A stretch of DNA of 7,505 nucleotides from Puniceicoccales bacterium. GTDB lineage: Bacteria > Verrucomicrobiota > Verrucomicrobiia > Opitutales > JAIRLM01. The stretch lies in NCBI GenBank assembly GCA_031254835.1, contig JAIRTQ010000100.1, positions 1 to 7,505 on the forward strand, in the 5' to 3' direction. Below the pieces are notes generated by a model that worked only from the letters and a program-made list of their open reading frames with translations, ran no database searches and was not told where the DNA came from. The position numbers were made by a program, and so were the translations under genes. Below are positions 1 through 6,350 of this stretch, in pieces. Position 1 is the stretch's first letter. Each line of letters starts with the position of its first letter.

Positions 1-1369
1 CGGCAGTTCGGGGAGTTCTAGCTCGTCTGGGTCCCGCAGCGGGAGTTCGTCGTCCAGCAGCGGAAACTCCTCCGGCAGTAGCAGTTCGGACGTGAGTTCT
101 AGCAGCGGGAGCTCCTCCGGCAGCGGTAGTTCGGGTTCCTCTGACAGCTCCAGCATCTCGGGTTCCAGCGGCGGAAATTCTTCAGACGACGGCAGTTCTA
201 GCTCGTCTGGGTTCAGCAGTGGAAGTAGCTCAAGTTCAAGTTTTAGCGGCGATGGCTCTTCCAGCAGCTCCAGCATCTCGGGTTCCAGCGACGGAAGTTC
301 GTCGTCTGGCAGCGGAAGCTCGGACTCCTTCAGCAGCTCCGGCAGCTCGGGGTCTAGCGGCGGAAGTTCGTCGTCCGGCAGCGGAAGCTTCTCCGGCAGT
401 AGCAGTTCGGGTAGCGAGGGTTCGTCGAGCGGGTCCGATTCGAACTACGGCCGCTTCGAAGCGCTGAGCTGTGCCTGGCTGTCCGGCGTCGTTTTGCTGC
501 AAGATTGTGGAAATTTGCTGGCAGCGGAGATTTCTATCCGCTCGGGGCTGAGGGATATAGGCGTTTTTTGCGCCATCGACGGGCAGAAGGAGCGGATTGG
601 ATCGGGTTCGCCGATTCGGTTGAGCGGGCTGTCCCTCGTGGCGGGCGTAATCCACACTGCCAATGGCCCCCTGGGGCCCATGCGGTTCGGAGAATTTCTG
701 GAATATTCCCATGGCGAAACGAAGACGGTAAACAAGGTTGCAGCTGGCGGCACAATTTTTGGCGACGGAAAGGTTGATGCGCTGGGCGTTGGCGGCTTTT
801 TCAAGATGGCTTTTCCCACCATGGGCATCGGTCGGCCGCGGGTGGATGGCCTGCTCCGACTCGGCGAATTACAAAACAAATGGAAGAGCAAAAATCTGGG
901 CGGCGATGGGCCGGCAAAATTTTCCGGCACCCCCTCCTATCAAAGCATCCAGTTTGGAGTCTCTTATGGTGCAAATCTATGGGAAAAATATTCCATCGAT
1001 CTCTATGGCCGCTACTTTTGGACGCGGCTGGATGAGAGAACTTTAGATTTCCTCGACGAGGAACAGGCTACCTTTCAAGCGCTAAATTCCCACCGCCTAC
1101 GTTTCGGCGGTCGACTCCGCTATGCGATCGATTACCGGCTGATGTCCTGGTGCGAAAGCTATTTCGAACGGGAGATGGCCGGGACAGCCAAAGGATTCTC
1201 CGGCGGGTCGACAAATTTTTCTTTCCCCCTAAAGGGCAACTGTGGCACCTGCGCCGTCGGAGTGGCCTATCGGCCGATTCCGACGGCCAAGGTCCATGTC
1301 GCACTGCGGGGCTCCGTTGGCTCTCGGAAGGGCATAGACGCTTCCTTACAAGCGTCCTATGAATTTTAA
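1..1369 (+). CDS. Ser/Gly-rich autotransporter-like outer-membrane protein (5' end missing)
   Basis: The reading frame is open to the left edge (first full codon at base 2), so the GTG at 92 is almost certainly an internal valine and the start lies outside the window. 455 residues are visible. Residues 1 to about 145 are nearly all Ser and Gly with scattered Asp, Asn and Phe, a low-complexity stalk or passenger. The remaining 300 or so residues alternate polar and hydrophobic/aromatic positions like beta-strands. Examples are SIDLYGRYFW, HRLRFGGRLRYAID and a W-C-E-x-Y-F-E-R-E segment, and the protein ends ASLQASYEF. This order of strands and the terminal Phe match autotransporter beta-domains, whose barrel sits in the outer membrane and exposes the passenger. 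No signal peptide can be seen because the N-terminus is missing. The gene ends 3 bases before the convergent terminase gene. The barrel assignment is by pattern only. Substrate and passenger function are unknown. Confidence 0.72.
   Translation, partial: GSSGSSSSSGSRSGSSSSSSGNSSGSSSSDVSSSSGSSSGSGSSGSSDSSSISGSSGGNSSDDGSSSSSGFSSGSSSSSSFSGDGSSSSSSISGSSDGSSSSGSGSSDSFSSSGSSGSSGGSSSSGSGSFSGSSSSGSEGSSSGSDSNYGRFEALSCAWLSGVVLLQDCGNLLAAEISIRSGLRDIGVFCAIDGQKERIGSGSPIRLSGLSLVAGVIHTANGPLGPMRFGEFLEYSHGETKTVNKVAAGGTIFGDGKVDALGVGGFFKMAFPTMGIGRPRVDGLLRLGELQNKWKSKNLGGDGPAKFSGTPSYQSIQFGVSYGANLWEKYSIDLYGRYFWTRLDERTLDFLDEEQATFQALNSHRLRFGGRLRYAIDYRLMSWCESYFEREMAGTAKGFSGGSTNFSFPLKGNCGTCAVGVAYRPIPTAKVHVALRGSVGSRKGIDASLQASYEF
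2..436 (+). repeat. In-frame Ser/Gly-coding low-complexity repeat tract
   Basis: This is a degenerate repeat tract of Ser (AGC, AGT, TCG, TCC, TCT) and Gly codons. Exact longer copies exist: 26 bases at 145-170 recur at 265-290 (120 apart), 19 bases at 14-32 recur at 194-212 (180 apart), and the 14-base CGGAAGTTCGTCGT occurs at 292 and 361 (69 apart). All offsets are multiples of three, so copies were gained in frame. The mixed use of synonymous serine codons suggests the block is old enough to have diverged, or is held only at the amino-acid level. The tract probably starts upstream of the window. Confidence 0.85.
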
Positions 1370-1372
1370 AAG

Positions 1373-2875
1373 CTACAGAAGAGAGCGCGGACGGCGTTCG
1401 CAGCCGAAGCTGTAAATGGCGGATTCGCGGCACGATTTGCCCGTAGTTGCCGCGTGAATGGCCAGCGCGAGCGCCCAAAAGCGGTCTCCGTGGCCGAGGT
1501 CGGTCCGGTCGGTGGCAAGACGCAGGTGGCCGGACAGGGCGTTTTCTCGGCGGATGGAGTGCAGGTCTGCCCGAACGGTCTGATCCGTCGGGATGCGCAA
1601 TTCTCTCCGTTCGAAGGCGGCGCGCAGCCCGAAGGCGAGGGACTCTTTCGCAGCGGCCGTGAAGGTGATGCCTTCCACGCGAAATTTCCCAAACCGTTCC
1701 ACGGCGCGCTCCACGAACTGCTGGCCCATGCCGGTGCGGTCAACGCAGGCCCGGACTAGGCGGGGAAGGCGAAGAAAAAAATCCAACAGCCGCTCCTGTT
1801 CGGCGAAGGTCTTGCCCTTGAGGCACTCCACCCGCCTTGTGTGGCAGATGCCTCCCACGTTCTCCAGCAGCCAAAAGACGCTCAAATCACGACTGCGACC
1901 CAAATCTAGACCCAGATAGGCGGGACCTTCGAGGATTATTCCGTCGATCGGCCCGCTCCATTTCTCGCCCTCGGCCATTTCGCAGCTTTCGATAAGTTCG
2001 TAGGGCAGAAAGGCGTCCGCTTCATCTTCCGGCTGGCACATGTACTCCTGCTGGAAGGTGGCTTCGTCGGGACAGGAGCGGCGGATGAAGTCGAAGTACT
2101 GCGCTTCGTCTAGGAATTGGCGCGGGTCGCCCTCGGGCAGTTTGGTCTTGAGTTTCCTTAAAAATCCCTGCTCCAGAGCATCTTGTAACGTCACCCGGTG
2201 GAGAGAAAAGTTTTTGGGATTGTCGCCGCAGCGGGCCTCCCGAATGAGGCCGTTGAAGAAATTTCCTGCGCCTCGGTGGGTGGAAAGGATTTCTAGCTGA
2301 CCGCCCCAAGTTATTCCGGGCGAGGCAATTGCATAGAGCAGCTGCGGATCGCCATGGAGCGCGAATTCGTCCAGCACGCGGCTGCCTCGTTTGCCGGCCT
2401 GGGCGTCCGGATTTGAGGAAAGAGAATGGATGGAACTGCCATTGGCGAAGGACAGGGAAAGGGAGGAGCTGCGGCCTTCGGCGGCTAAGGCCTGGAATCC
2501 GAGTTGACGGCCGGCGCCGTTGATCAGATTAGCGAAATTGCGGCAGTCCCCGATGAAGAGCTTTGCCTGCAGTTCGTCCCTGGAAGAGACCCAGCTGTTT
2601 AGCCGTCGGCCGCGAAGCGCGTGGAGCCGCACGAGCCGATAGGCGGTGGCCCAGGACATGCCTATCTGCCTGGACTTTTCCAGCAGCTTCATGCGCGAAT
2701 CGTCTCGAATCCAGCGGGATTGGTAAGGCAGAAAGAATGGCTCGCGAACTCTGCCGGCCATGTCCCATTCTAGGGGAAAACTTTTGGGAAAGTTTCTCTT
2801 TGGATCGAACGAGTTGGACTCGTTTGCATCGTTCGTTCCCTGTGCAGTCCAGGGCGTAAAAAGAGTAAATCGCAC
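1373..2875 (-). CDS. Phage terminase large subunit, Mu gp28-like (ATPase-nuclease)
   Basis: Large terminase subunits are the motors that pump DNA into phage or gene-transfer-agent heads and cut it. In the 500-residue frame I see a deviant Walker A (EKSRQIGMS, residues 66-74), a Walker B with catalytic pair VLDE (D169, E170), a coupling motif LSTH (197-200) and the FQQEY segment typical of terminases (274-278). The RNase H-fold nuclease follows with its acidic residues: GLDLGRSRD (D324), CVDRTGMG (D379) and GHGDRFWALALA (D464). The last motif closely resembles Mu gp28-type proteins. Every expected catalytic residue is present and there is no internal stop, so it looks functional. The start is uncertain: GTG at 2875 gives 500 residues, and ATG at 2761 gives 462 with all motifs kept; neither has a clear Shine-Dalgarno. 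No small terminase, portal, capsid or tail gene lies in the window. Confidence 0.85.
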   Translation of the reverse strand: MRFTLFTPWTAQGTNDANESNSFDPKRNFPKSFPLEWDMAGRVREPFFLPYQSRWIRDDSRMKLLEKSRQIGMSWATAYRLVRLHALRGRRLNSWVSSRDELQAKLFIGDCRNFANLINGAGRQLGFQALAAEGRSSSLSLSFANGSSIHSLSSNPDAQAGKRGSRVLDEFALHGDPQLLYAIASPGITWGGQLEILSTHRGAGNFFNGLIREARCGDNPKNFSLHRVTLQDALEQGFLRKLKTKLPEGDPRQFLDEAQYFDFIRRSCPDEATFQQEYMCQPEDEADAFLPYELIESCEMAEGEKWSGPIDGIILEGPAYLGLDLGRSRDLSVFWLLENVGGICHTRRVECLKGKTFAEQERLLDFFLRLPRLVRACVDRTGMGQQFVERAVERFGKFRVEGITFTAAAKESLAFGLRAAFERRELRIPTDQTVRADLHSIRRENALSGHLRLATDRTDLGHGDRFWALALAIHAATTGKSCRESAIYSFGCERRPRSLL

Positions 2876-2997
2876 CGGTGGAAAAGTTTTGACATTTTTC
2901 GAAAAAGCAGCCGGCTGCGCCTATGAGTACACCTAAAAGTTTGCCTACCTAAAGGGTTCCTGGCGTTCATGTTAGGTATTTTGCCCACTAGGACAAC
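2876..2997. promoter_or_regulatory. Divergent intergenic region rich in symmetric elements
   Basis: This gap lies between the terminase gene (-) and the ORF starting at 2998 (+). It holds two abutting palindromes (2895-2918), two direct ACCTAAA copies (2931-2937, 2947-2953) and an inverted TTAGGT (2972-2977). A weak minus-strand promoter is possible: TTGTCC (plus 2991-2996) and TAACAT (plus 2969-2974) are 16 bases apart. A perfect TTGACA lies on the plus strand at 2889-2894 but has no matching -10 downstream. That the region is regulatory is inferred from its position and symmetry. No regulator is identified. Confidence 0.35.
2895..2918 (-). terminator. Terminator- or attenuator-like element in the terminase leader
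   Basis: Bases 2907-2918 (GCAGCCGGCTGC) are a perfect 12-base palindrome. They directly abut a second perfect palindrome, TTTTTCGAAAAA, at 2895-2906. Read on the minus strand, the GC-rich element is followed at once by five T residues, the order of an intrinsic terminator. It lies 20 to 43 bases before the GTG start of the terminase gene. The hairpin is small (4 base pairs with a CCGG loop), so it could equally be a binding site for a dimeric regulator. The symmetry is certain but the role is not. Confidence 0.3.
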
Positions 2998-3393
2998 ATG
3001 CCGACGAATGTTCTAAAAGAGAATGCGTGTATGTTGCTCAATGGCTATTGGCGAAAGGGTTTAAGAGCCGCATTGCAGATATCCTTTGTTCCGCTGGTGA
3101 TCTACTTCGACCACGTCCATTTGTCCGCTGGCAACAGCGCTGCAATTTTCCTGCTATCGCAGTTCTTTACGCCGAACGTGGCCATTGGAGATCTTCTTGG
3201 CCGTCTGTTCAATTTCGTACCGGTTGCGGAGCCCAGATTTTTCTGGAAAAAGACCACCGCGCAATTGACCACTTTCACCGAGGCGGACGGCCGAACGTTG
3301 GTCGATCTGCTGAGGGCTGCTAACTCCGGGGAAGGAGCTTCCGGCAAGCCCCTCATGGAAAGTGATCTAATTTTTCTTTTGCAGAAGTTTTAG
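2998..3393 (+). CDS. Hypothetical protein, possibly frameshifted at its 3' end
   Basis: I do not recognise this 131-residue protein. Support for coding is the ATG two codons after an in-frame TAG (2989-2991), an AGGA at 2990-2993 as a weak ribosome site, and position-wise GC that I counted by hand at about 52/40/59%, lowest at the second codon position as in real genes. A hydrophobic stretch around residues 24-55 (AALQISFVPLVIYF and onward) may be one membrane segment. The rest is mixed and soluble-looking, with a Trp-Lys-Lys segment near residue 83. The ORF ends at TAG 3391-3393, but a strong coding signal continues in the next frame to 3506, so the true product may be about 172 residues. 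It runs in the same direction as the membrane protein and mrdA downstream. It occupies a place where mreC would often be, but I see no MreC resemblance. Confidence 0.4.
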   Translation: MPTNVLKENACMLLNGYWRKGLRAALQISFVPLVIYFDHVHLSAGNSAAIFLLSQFFTPNVAIGDLLGRLFNFVPVAEPRFFWKKTTAQLTTFTEADGRTLVDLLRAANSGEGASGKPLMESDLIFLLQKF

Positions 3394-3506
3394 ACGCAGA
3401 GCAAGCCGAGAAAGCAAATGGAGTGGTGGAAGTAGATGGGGAAGAAGAAGTAGAGGAATTGAAGGAGGAATTGGAAGAGGCGCAAGTGAAGTATGCAATT
3501 GGCTAG
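3366..3506 (+). pseudogene. Acidic Glu-rich coding segment without its own start; likely continuation of the upstream ORF
   Basis: Frame 0 here is open from the TGA at 3363-3365 to the TAG at 3504-3506 and encodes a Glu/Lys/Val-rich tail (EVDGEEEVEELKEELEEAQ) likely to form a helix or coiled coil. By my hand count from 3394 to 3503, G or C occupies 28 of 37 first codon positions but only 8 of 37 second positions, a strong coding signature. No ATG, GTG or TTG appears in frame before GTG at about 3423. Joining it to the upstream ORF needs a single -1 shift, best placed in the T-rich run at 3371-3380. The options are a mutation that broke the gene, an assembly error in the T run, or ribosomal slippage. 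No canonical slippery heptamer is present. Confidence 0.4.
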
Positions 3507-3545
3507 TCTTTGGCCCGCAAATAGGAGCCGACGCTTCGGTGGCGG

Positions 3546-3573
3546 TTGACACAGGGCAGGCAATGGCTATGTG
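3546..3573 (+). promoter_or_regulatory. Candidate sigma70-type promoter upstream of the membrane protein/mrdA unit
   Basis: A consensus -35 box TTGACA (3546-3551) is followed after 16 bases by TATGTG (3568-3573), a poor -10 matching the first three consensus bases only. It lies just after the end of the acidic segment and would give a leader of roughly 180 bases before the ATG at 3761. The same TTGACA contains the TTG proposed as the start of the weak ORF at 3546, so the two readings compete. Confidence 0.25.
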
Positions 3574-3764
3574 CTGAGGCCGTGTCGCCGCCTTTCATTT
3601 TTCTGCGCGTGCTACGCTGGCCGATCTTGGATCTTCCTTTCCGTCGACTGCCCCAGGATTTGCTGTCATTTGCCTGCGATTGTGTGCGAAGGATTTGCGC
3701 CTTACCGGCTGTGCCGCAGCTTCTTTTCCTGTCAGCCGCAACGACGGCCCTTAGCTTCCTATGA
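3546..3764 (+). CDS. Weak hypothetical ORF overlapping the next gene by ATGA
   Basis: This 72-residue frame uses a TTG start and is not recognised. It is Leu-, Arg- and Pro-rich (PFIFLRVLRWPILDLPFRRL). Two points favour it: its TGA (3762-3764) overlaps the ATG at 3761 as ATGA, a common arrangement for translational coupling, and its position-wise GC (about 66/52/63%) is coding-like. Against it are the poor start, the odd composition and the TTGACA over its first codons. A leader peptide or a decayed gene end is possible. The whole stretch 3507-3760 has no confident gene. Confidence 0.2.
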   Translation: MTQGRQWLCAEAVSPPFIFLRVLRWPILDLPFRRLPQDLLSFACDCVRRICALPAVPQLLFLSAATTALSFL

Positions 3765-4345
3765 GTCGGCTGTCGTTTTTTTTACTTTTCCTCACGACGG
3801 TCCTAGTCCTTGCGCCGCTGGCCGTTCTACGGGGGCGCGTCGCTGCGGACTGCCGCCGGACCGAAGCCGTGTTCCTTTCACCTGCACTGGCCGTTTTTCT
3901 GTTGGCCCTTTGGGTGCAAATTTTTCCGGCCTTTCCCAAACTTCGTCCGCCGCTGGCCTTTTTTGCCATGCTGCTTCTCTATGGACTGGCGCCCTTCGAC
4001 GGCTGGCTGCGGCAAGAGCTCTTACTACGCATCAGGGTTTGGACGGCGCTTCGGCTGTCTATGCTTTCACCGCTTCCCTGGCTTTTGCCGCCGGGCCGAC
4101 TTTTAGAGGGCGGCGGCGGAATCCTCCTCCTGCTGCTCGCTGCCTTTCACGGAATTTTCTATCTTTTTTCCCTGTGCTGCGTTGGGCGATGGAATCGGTG
4201 GAGAGAGGATCTATTTCTTGCCGTCGGAGGACTCTATCTTGTCGCCCTCTACCTGCGAAGTTCCGTGCTCCTCGTCTTGGCGCTGGCCCTTCAACTGTGC
4301 CTTCTATGGAACTCGTGCGGTCGTAGGACTGTCGATGATAGTTGA
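3761..4345 (+). CDS. Polytopic membrane protein in the MreD position
   Basis: This 194-residue protein is very hydrophobic: LSFFLLFLTTVLVLAPLAVL at the N-terminus, then LSPALAVFLLALWVQIF, PPLAFFAMLLLYGLAPF, SMLSPLPWLLPPG, GGILLLLLAAFHGIFYLF, and a C-terminal SSVLLVLALALQLCLLW. I count about five or six membrane spans. Size, topology and position directly before mrdA suggest an MreD-like component of the elongasome, the inner-membrane complex that directs lateral wall growth. I see no MreD signature in the residues, so this is positional inference. The ATG overlaps the stop of the preceding weak ORF (ATGA). The gap to mrdA is 86 bases. A 251-residue overlapping frame (from 3571) is Cys/Arg/Ser-rich and looks like a shadow. 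An unrelated membrane protein remains possible. Confidence 0.6.
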   Translation: MSRLSFFLLFLTTVLVLAPLAVLRGRVAADCRRTEAVFLSPALAVFLLALWVQIFPAFPKLRPPLAFFAMLLLYGLAPFDGWLRQELLLRIRVWTALRLSMLSPLPWLLPPGRLLEGGGGILLLLLAAFHGIFYLFSLCCVGRWNRWREDLFLAVGGLYLVALYLRSSVLLVLALALQLCLLWNSCGRRTVDDS

Positions 4346-4360
4346 GGGAAGTTTCAATCG

Positions 4361-4380
4361 GTCGCGGGCATATCCGCGAC
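4361..4380. other. Inverted repeat between the membrane gene and mrdA
   Basis: GTCGCGG (4361-4367) and CCGCGAC (4374-4380) form a perfect 7-base-pair stem around a 6-base loop. A third GTCGC (4382-4386) followed by TTTT comes next. It may be a weak terminator, an mRNA-stability stem or an operator within the operon. It does not lie next to the mrdA start, so it should not block initiation there. The structure is plain but its role is unknown. Confidence 0.35.
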
Positions 4381-4431
4381 GGTCGCTTTTACGTCGCAAA
4401 GGCTAGTCCCCTGCGCGGAATGTCGTAGGCC

Positions 4432-6321
4432 GTGGCGATAGAAGAGGACAGGTCAGGGGAACGGCTGTGGGGCCTGCGCTGGATTCTTTTTCCCATTTTT
4501 TTGTACCTCGCCATAGGCCTGTTTTTCCGACAGATTATTCAGCACAGTAAATTTACGGAACTTGGCCGGCGCCAAAGCCATCGCCGCGTTTTGCAGCCGG
4601 CGCCGCGGGGCAACATTTACGATCGCAATGGGATTTTGCTGGCCGGGAACCGACCACGCTTCGTGCTGGCGATTTATTTGCAGGAGTTGCGGGAGGAATT
4701 CGCCGACGCCTACCGGTCCAATACGCGTGAACTGCGGGAGGCCGGCCGCAGCTTTGTGCCGGAAGAGAAACGTTCTCTGGCCAGAATGGCTGTCATAGAG
4801 AAGTATTTGGACAGCGTTCGCCCCTTGCTGCCCTTTCCGGTTGCGGTGGACCGGATTGCCCTCGACCGCCATTTCCGGCAGCAGCCGCTTTTGCCTTTTT
4901 TTCTAGTCGATGATCTTCCTTGGGAAGTTTTTGCATCTCTTGTCGAGCGCCTTCCGCCGGACAGTCGCCTGCAGCTGCTCACTCGCACATCCCGCGTCTA
5001 TCCCAACGGATCGCGCTGTGCCCACGTCCTCGGCTACGCGGCGCCGGCTCCCGTAGCGCCCGACGGCGGACAGTTCCGCACTTTTAGCGAGAGGACGCTG
5101 GTCGGCCGGGCCGGGATCGAGGAGGCCATGGATCGGTTTCTGCGGGGGAGGGACGGCGATGAGATCCTCCTGGTGGATCCGGCTGGGCAGCGAGAGAAAA
5201 TATTGTATTCCAGCCCTTTAGAGCCCGGCCGGGACCTCTACCTGTCCCTTGACTTAGATCTGCAGAAAATAGCGGAAGATGCTCTGGGTAAGGAAATTGG
5301 CTGTGTTATTCTCAGCGATGTGTGGACCGGCGAAGTCCTCGCCATGGCCAATGGACCTTCCTATGATCCCAACGTCCTCACGCCCAGCATTTCGCAAAAA
5401 ACTTACGAACGGCTCACGGAACAGGGCGTTTGGGCCAATCAGGCCATTCAGGGGCTCTATCCGCCCGGTTCCGTATTCAAATTGGTCTCCCTGGAGGCCC
5501 TGCTCCGCTTCGGGGTCGTGGATCGGAACACAGTCCATCCCTGCGAAGGTAGGACGCGCGTGGGAAATCGTATCATCCGCTGCCCCAATCACTTCGAACG
5601 TGGACCGCTCCCCTTCCCGCTGGCGGTTGCGAAGAGCTGCAACAGCTTTATCGTAGATAATATTTTTTCCATTCCGCTGGAAAGTTTTCTCGATGAGACC
5701 TGCCGCCTGGGCTTTGGCGCGCCCACCGGCATCGAACTGCCCCACGAAACGGGCCGCTCTCTGGTCCCATCTCCCAAGTGGAAAAAATCCCGCGGCTACG
5801 GCCGCTGGACGGACGGCGACACGGCCAATTTGGCCATCGGTCAGGGCTATCTATTAGTCACTCCCATGCAGATTAATGCGCTAACGGCATCCCTGGCGAC
5901 CCGGCGGGAGCGGACCCGGCCGACGATTCTGCGCCGCAACTCCATCATTCTAGCTCTGTCTCCGTTGGGCCTCAATGATGACTGCTATGACGCGCTTTTG
6001 GAGGGCATGGTGGGCTGTGTGAACTACGGTTCCGGCCGCCGTTGTCGGCTAGACGGCATCGCCGTGGCCGGCAAGACTGGCACCGCCCAGGTGCGGGACG
6101 GACCGCACAGCAGCCATTTGGCCTGGTTCACCGCCTTCGCCCCTGCCGAGCGGCCCCAGGTGGCCATAACGGTCATGGTAAAAGAGGCCTACGAGGGGCG
6201 GTCCTATGGTGGAGGCAGCGAGGCCGCCCCGGTGGCTCGAAAAATTCTGCGAAAGTATTTTGAGAAATATTCGGCAGAACGCCGACAGCCGCAGCAAGGA
6301 ATTTTCATGCCGAGCGAGTGA
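4432..6321 (+). CDS. mrdA: Penicillin-binding protein 2 (peptidoglycan DD-transpeptidase)
   Basis: PBP2 is the class B transpeptidase of the rod complex. It cross-links stem peptides during cell elongation, working in the periplasm with RodA. The 629 residues fit the family. A cytoplasmic tip is followed by one membrane anchor (about residues 17-32), then the dimerisation domain opening with PRGNIYDRNG (58-67) and containing GRAGIE (225-230). The transpeptidase domain has all three active-site motifs: SVFK (S347 nucleophile, K350), SCN (402-404) and KTG (548-550, in AGKTGTAQ). The start is well constrained: GTG 4432 comes two codons after an in-frame TAG at 4426-4428. The ribosome site is poor (only TAGG nearby). 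The gene probably shares a transcript with the membrane gene before it. rodA, the usual partner, does not follow; the next gene runs the other way. An FtsI-type role is less likely given the PBP2-like insertions between residues 67 and 225. Confidence 0.92.
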   Translation: MAIEEDRSGERLWGLRWILFPIFLYLAIGLFFRQIIQHSKFTELGRRQSHRRVLQPAPRGNIYDRNGILLAGNRPRFVLAIYLQELREEFADAYRSNTRELREAGRSFVPEEKRSLARMAVIEKYLDSVRPLLPFPVAVDRIALDRHFRQQPLLPFFLVDDLPWEVFASLVERLPPDSRLQLLTRTSRVYPNGSRCAHVLGYAAPAPVAPDGGQFRTFSERTLVGRAGIEEAMDRFLRGRDGDEILLVDPAGQREKILYSSPLEPGRDLYLSLDLDLQKIAEDALGKEIGCVILSDVWTGEVLAMANGPSYDPNVLTPSISQKTYERLTEQGVWANQAIQGLYPPGSVFKLVSLEALLRFGVVDRNTVHPCEGRTRVGNRIIRCPNHFERGPLPFPLAVAKSCNSFIVDNIFSIPLESFLDETCRLGFGAPTGIELPHETGRSLVPSPKWKKSRGYGRWTDGDTANLAIGQGYLLVTPMQINALTASLATRRERTRPTILRRNSIILALSPLGLNDDCYDALLEGMVGCVNYGSGRRCRLDGIAVAGKTGTAQVRDGPHSSHLAWFTAFAPAERPQVAITVMVKEAYEGRSYGGGSEAAPVARKILRKYFEKYSAERRQPQQGIFMPSE

Positions 6322-6350
6322 GTTGCGCCGGAAGGTGCCGCTCGGGGAGA

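Noticed and set aside
2..436. Possible CRISPR or tandem repeat array
   Set aside because: Repeats are irregular, have no uniform spacers, and are explained by Ser/Gly codons in one open frame.
445..930. Minus-strand ORF of 161 residues (and a 158-residue one at 236-712) opposite the autotransporter
   Set aside because: Pro/Ser/Arg-rich antisense shadows of a gene whose plus-strand frame shows a clear beta-barrel pattern.
2889..2894. TTGACA on the plus strand as a -35 box for the ORF at 2998
   Set aside because: No acceptable -10 at 16-18 bases; the place is taken by the GC palindrome.
3503..3760. Minus-strand frame, very basic, ending with a CLPC and an HRSVGSYLRAKD tail, superficially like ribosomal protein L32
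   Set aside because: The frame has no ATG, GTG or TTG before a late ATG, the second CxxC is absent, and the codon-position GC has its highest value at the second position, the opposite of a coding pattern.
3571..4326. 251-residue plus-strand ORF overlapping the membrane protein gene
   Set aside because: Cys/Arg/Ser-rich shadow composition; the overlapping frame at 3761-4345 encodes regular membrane spans and fits the mrdA context.
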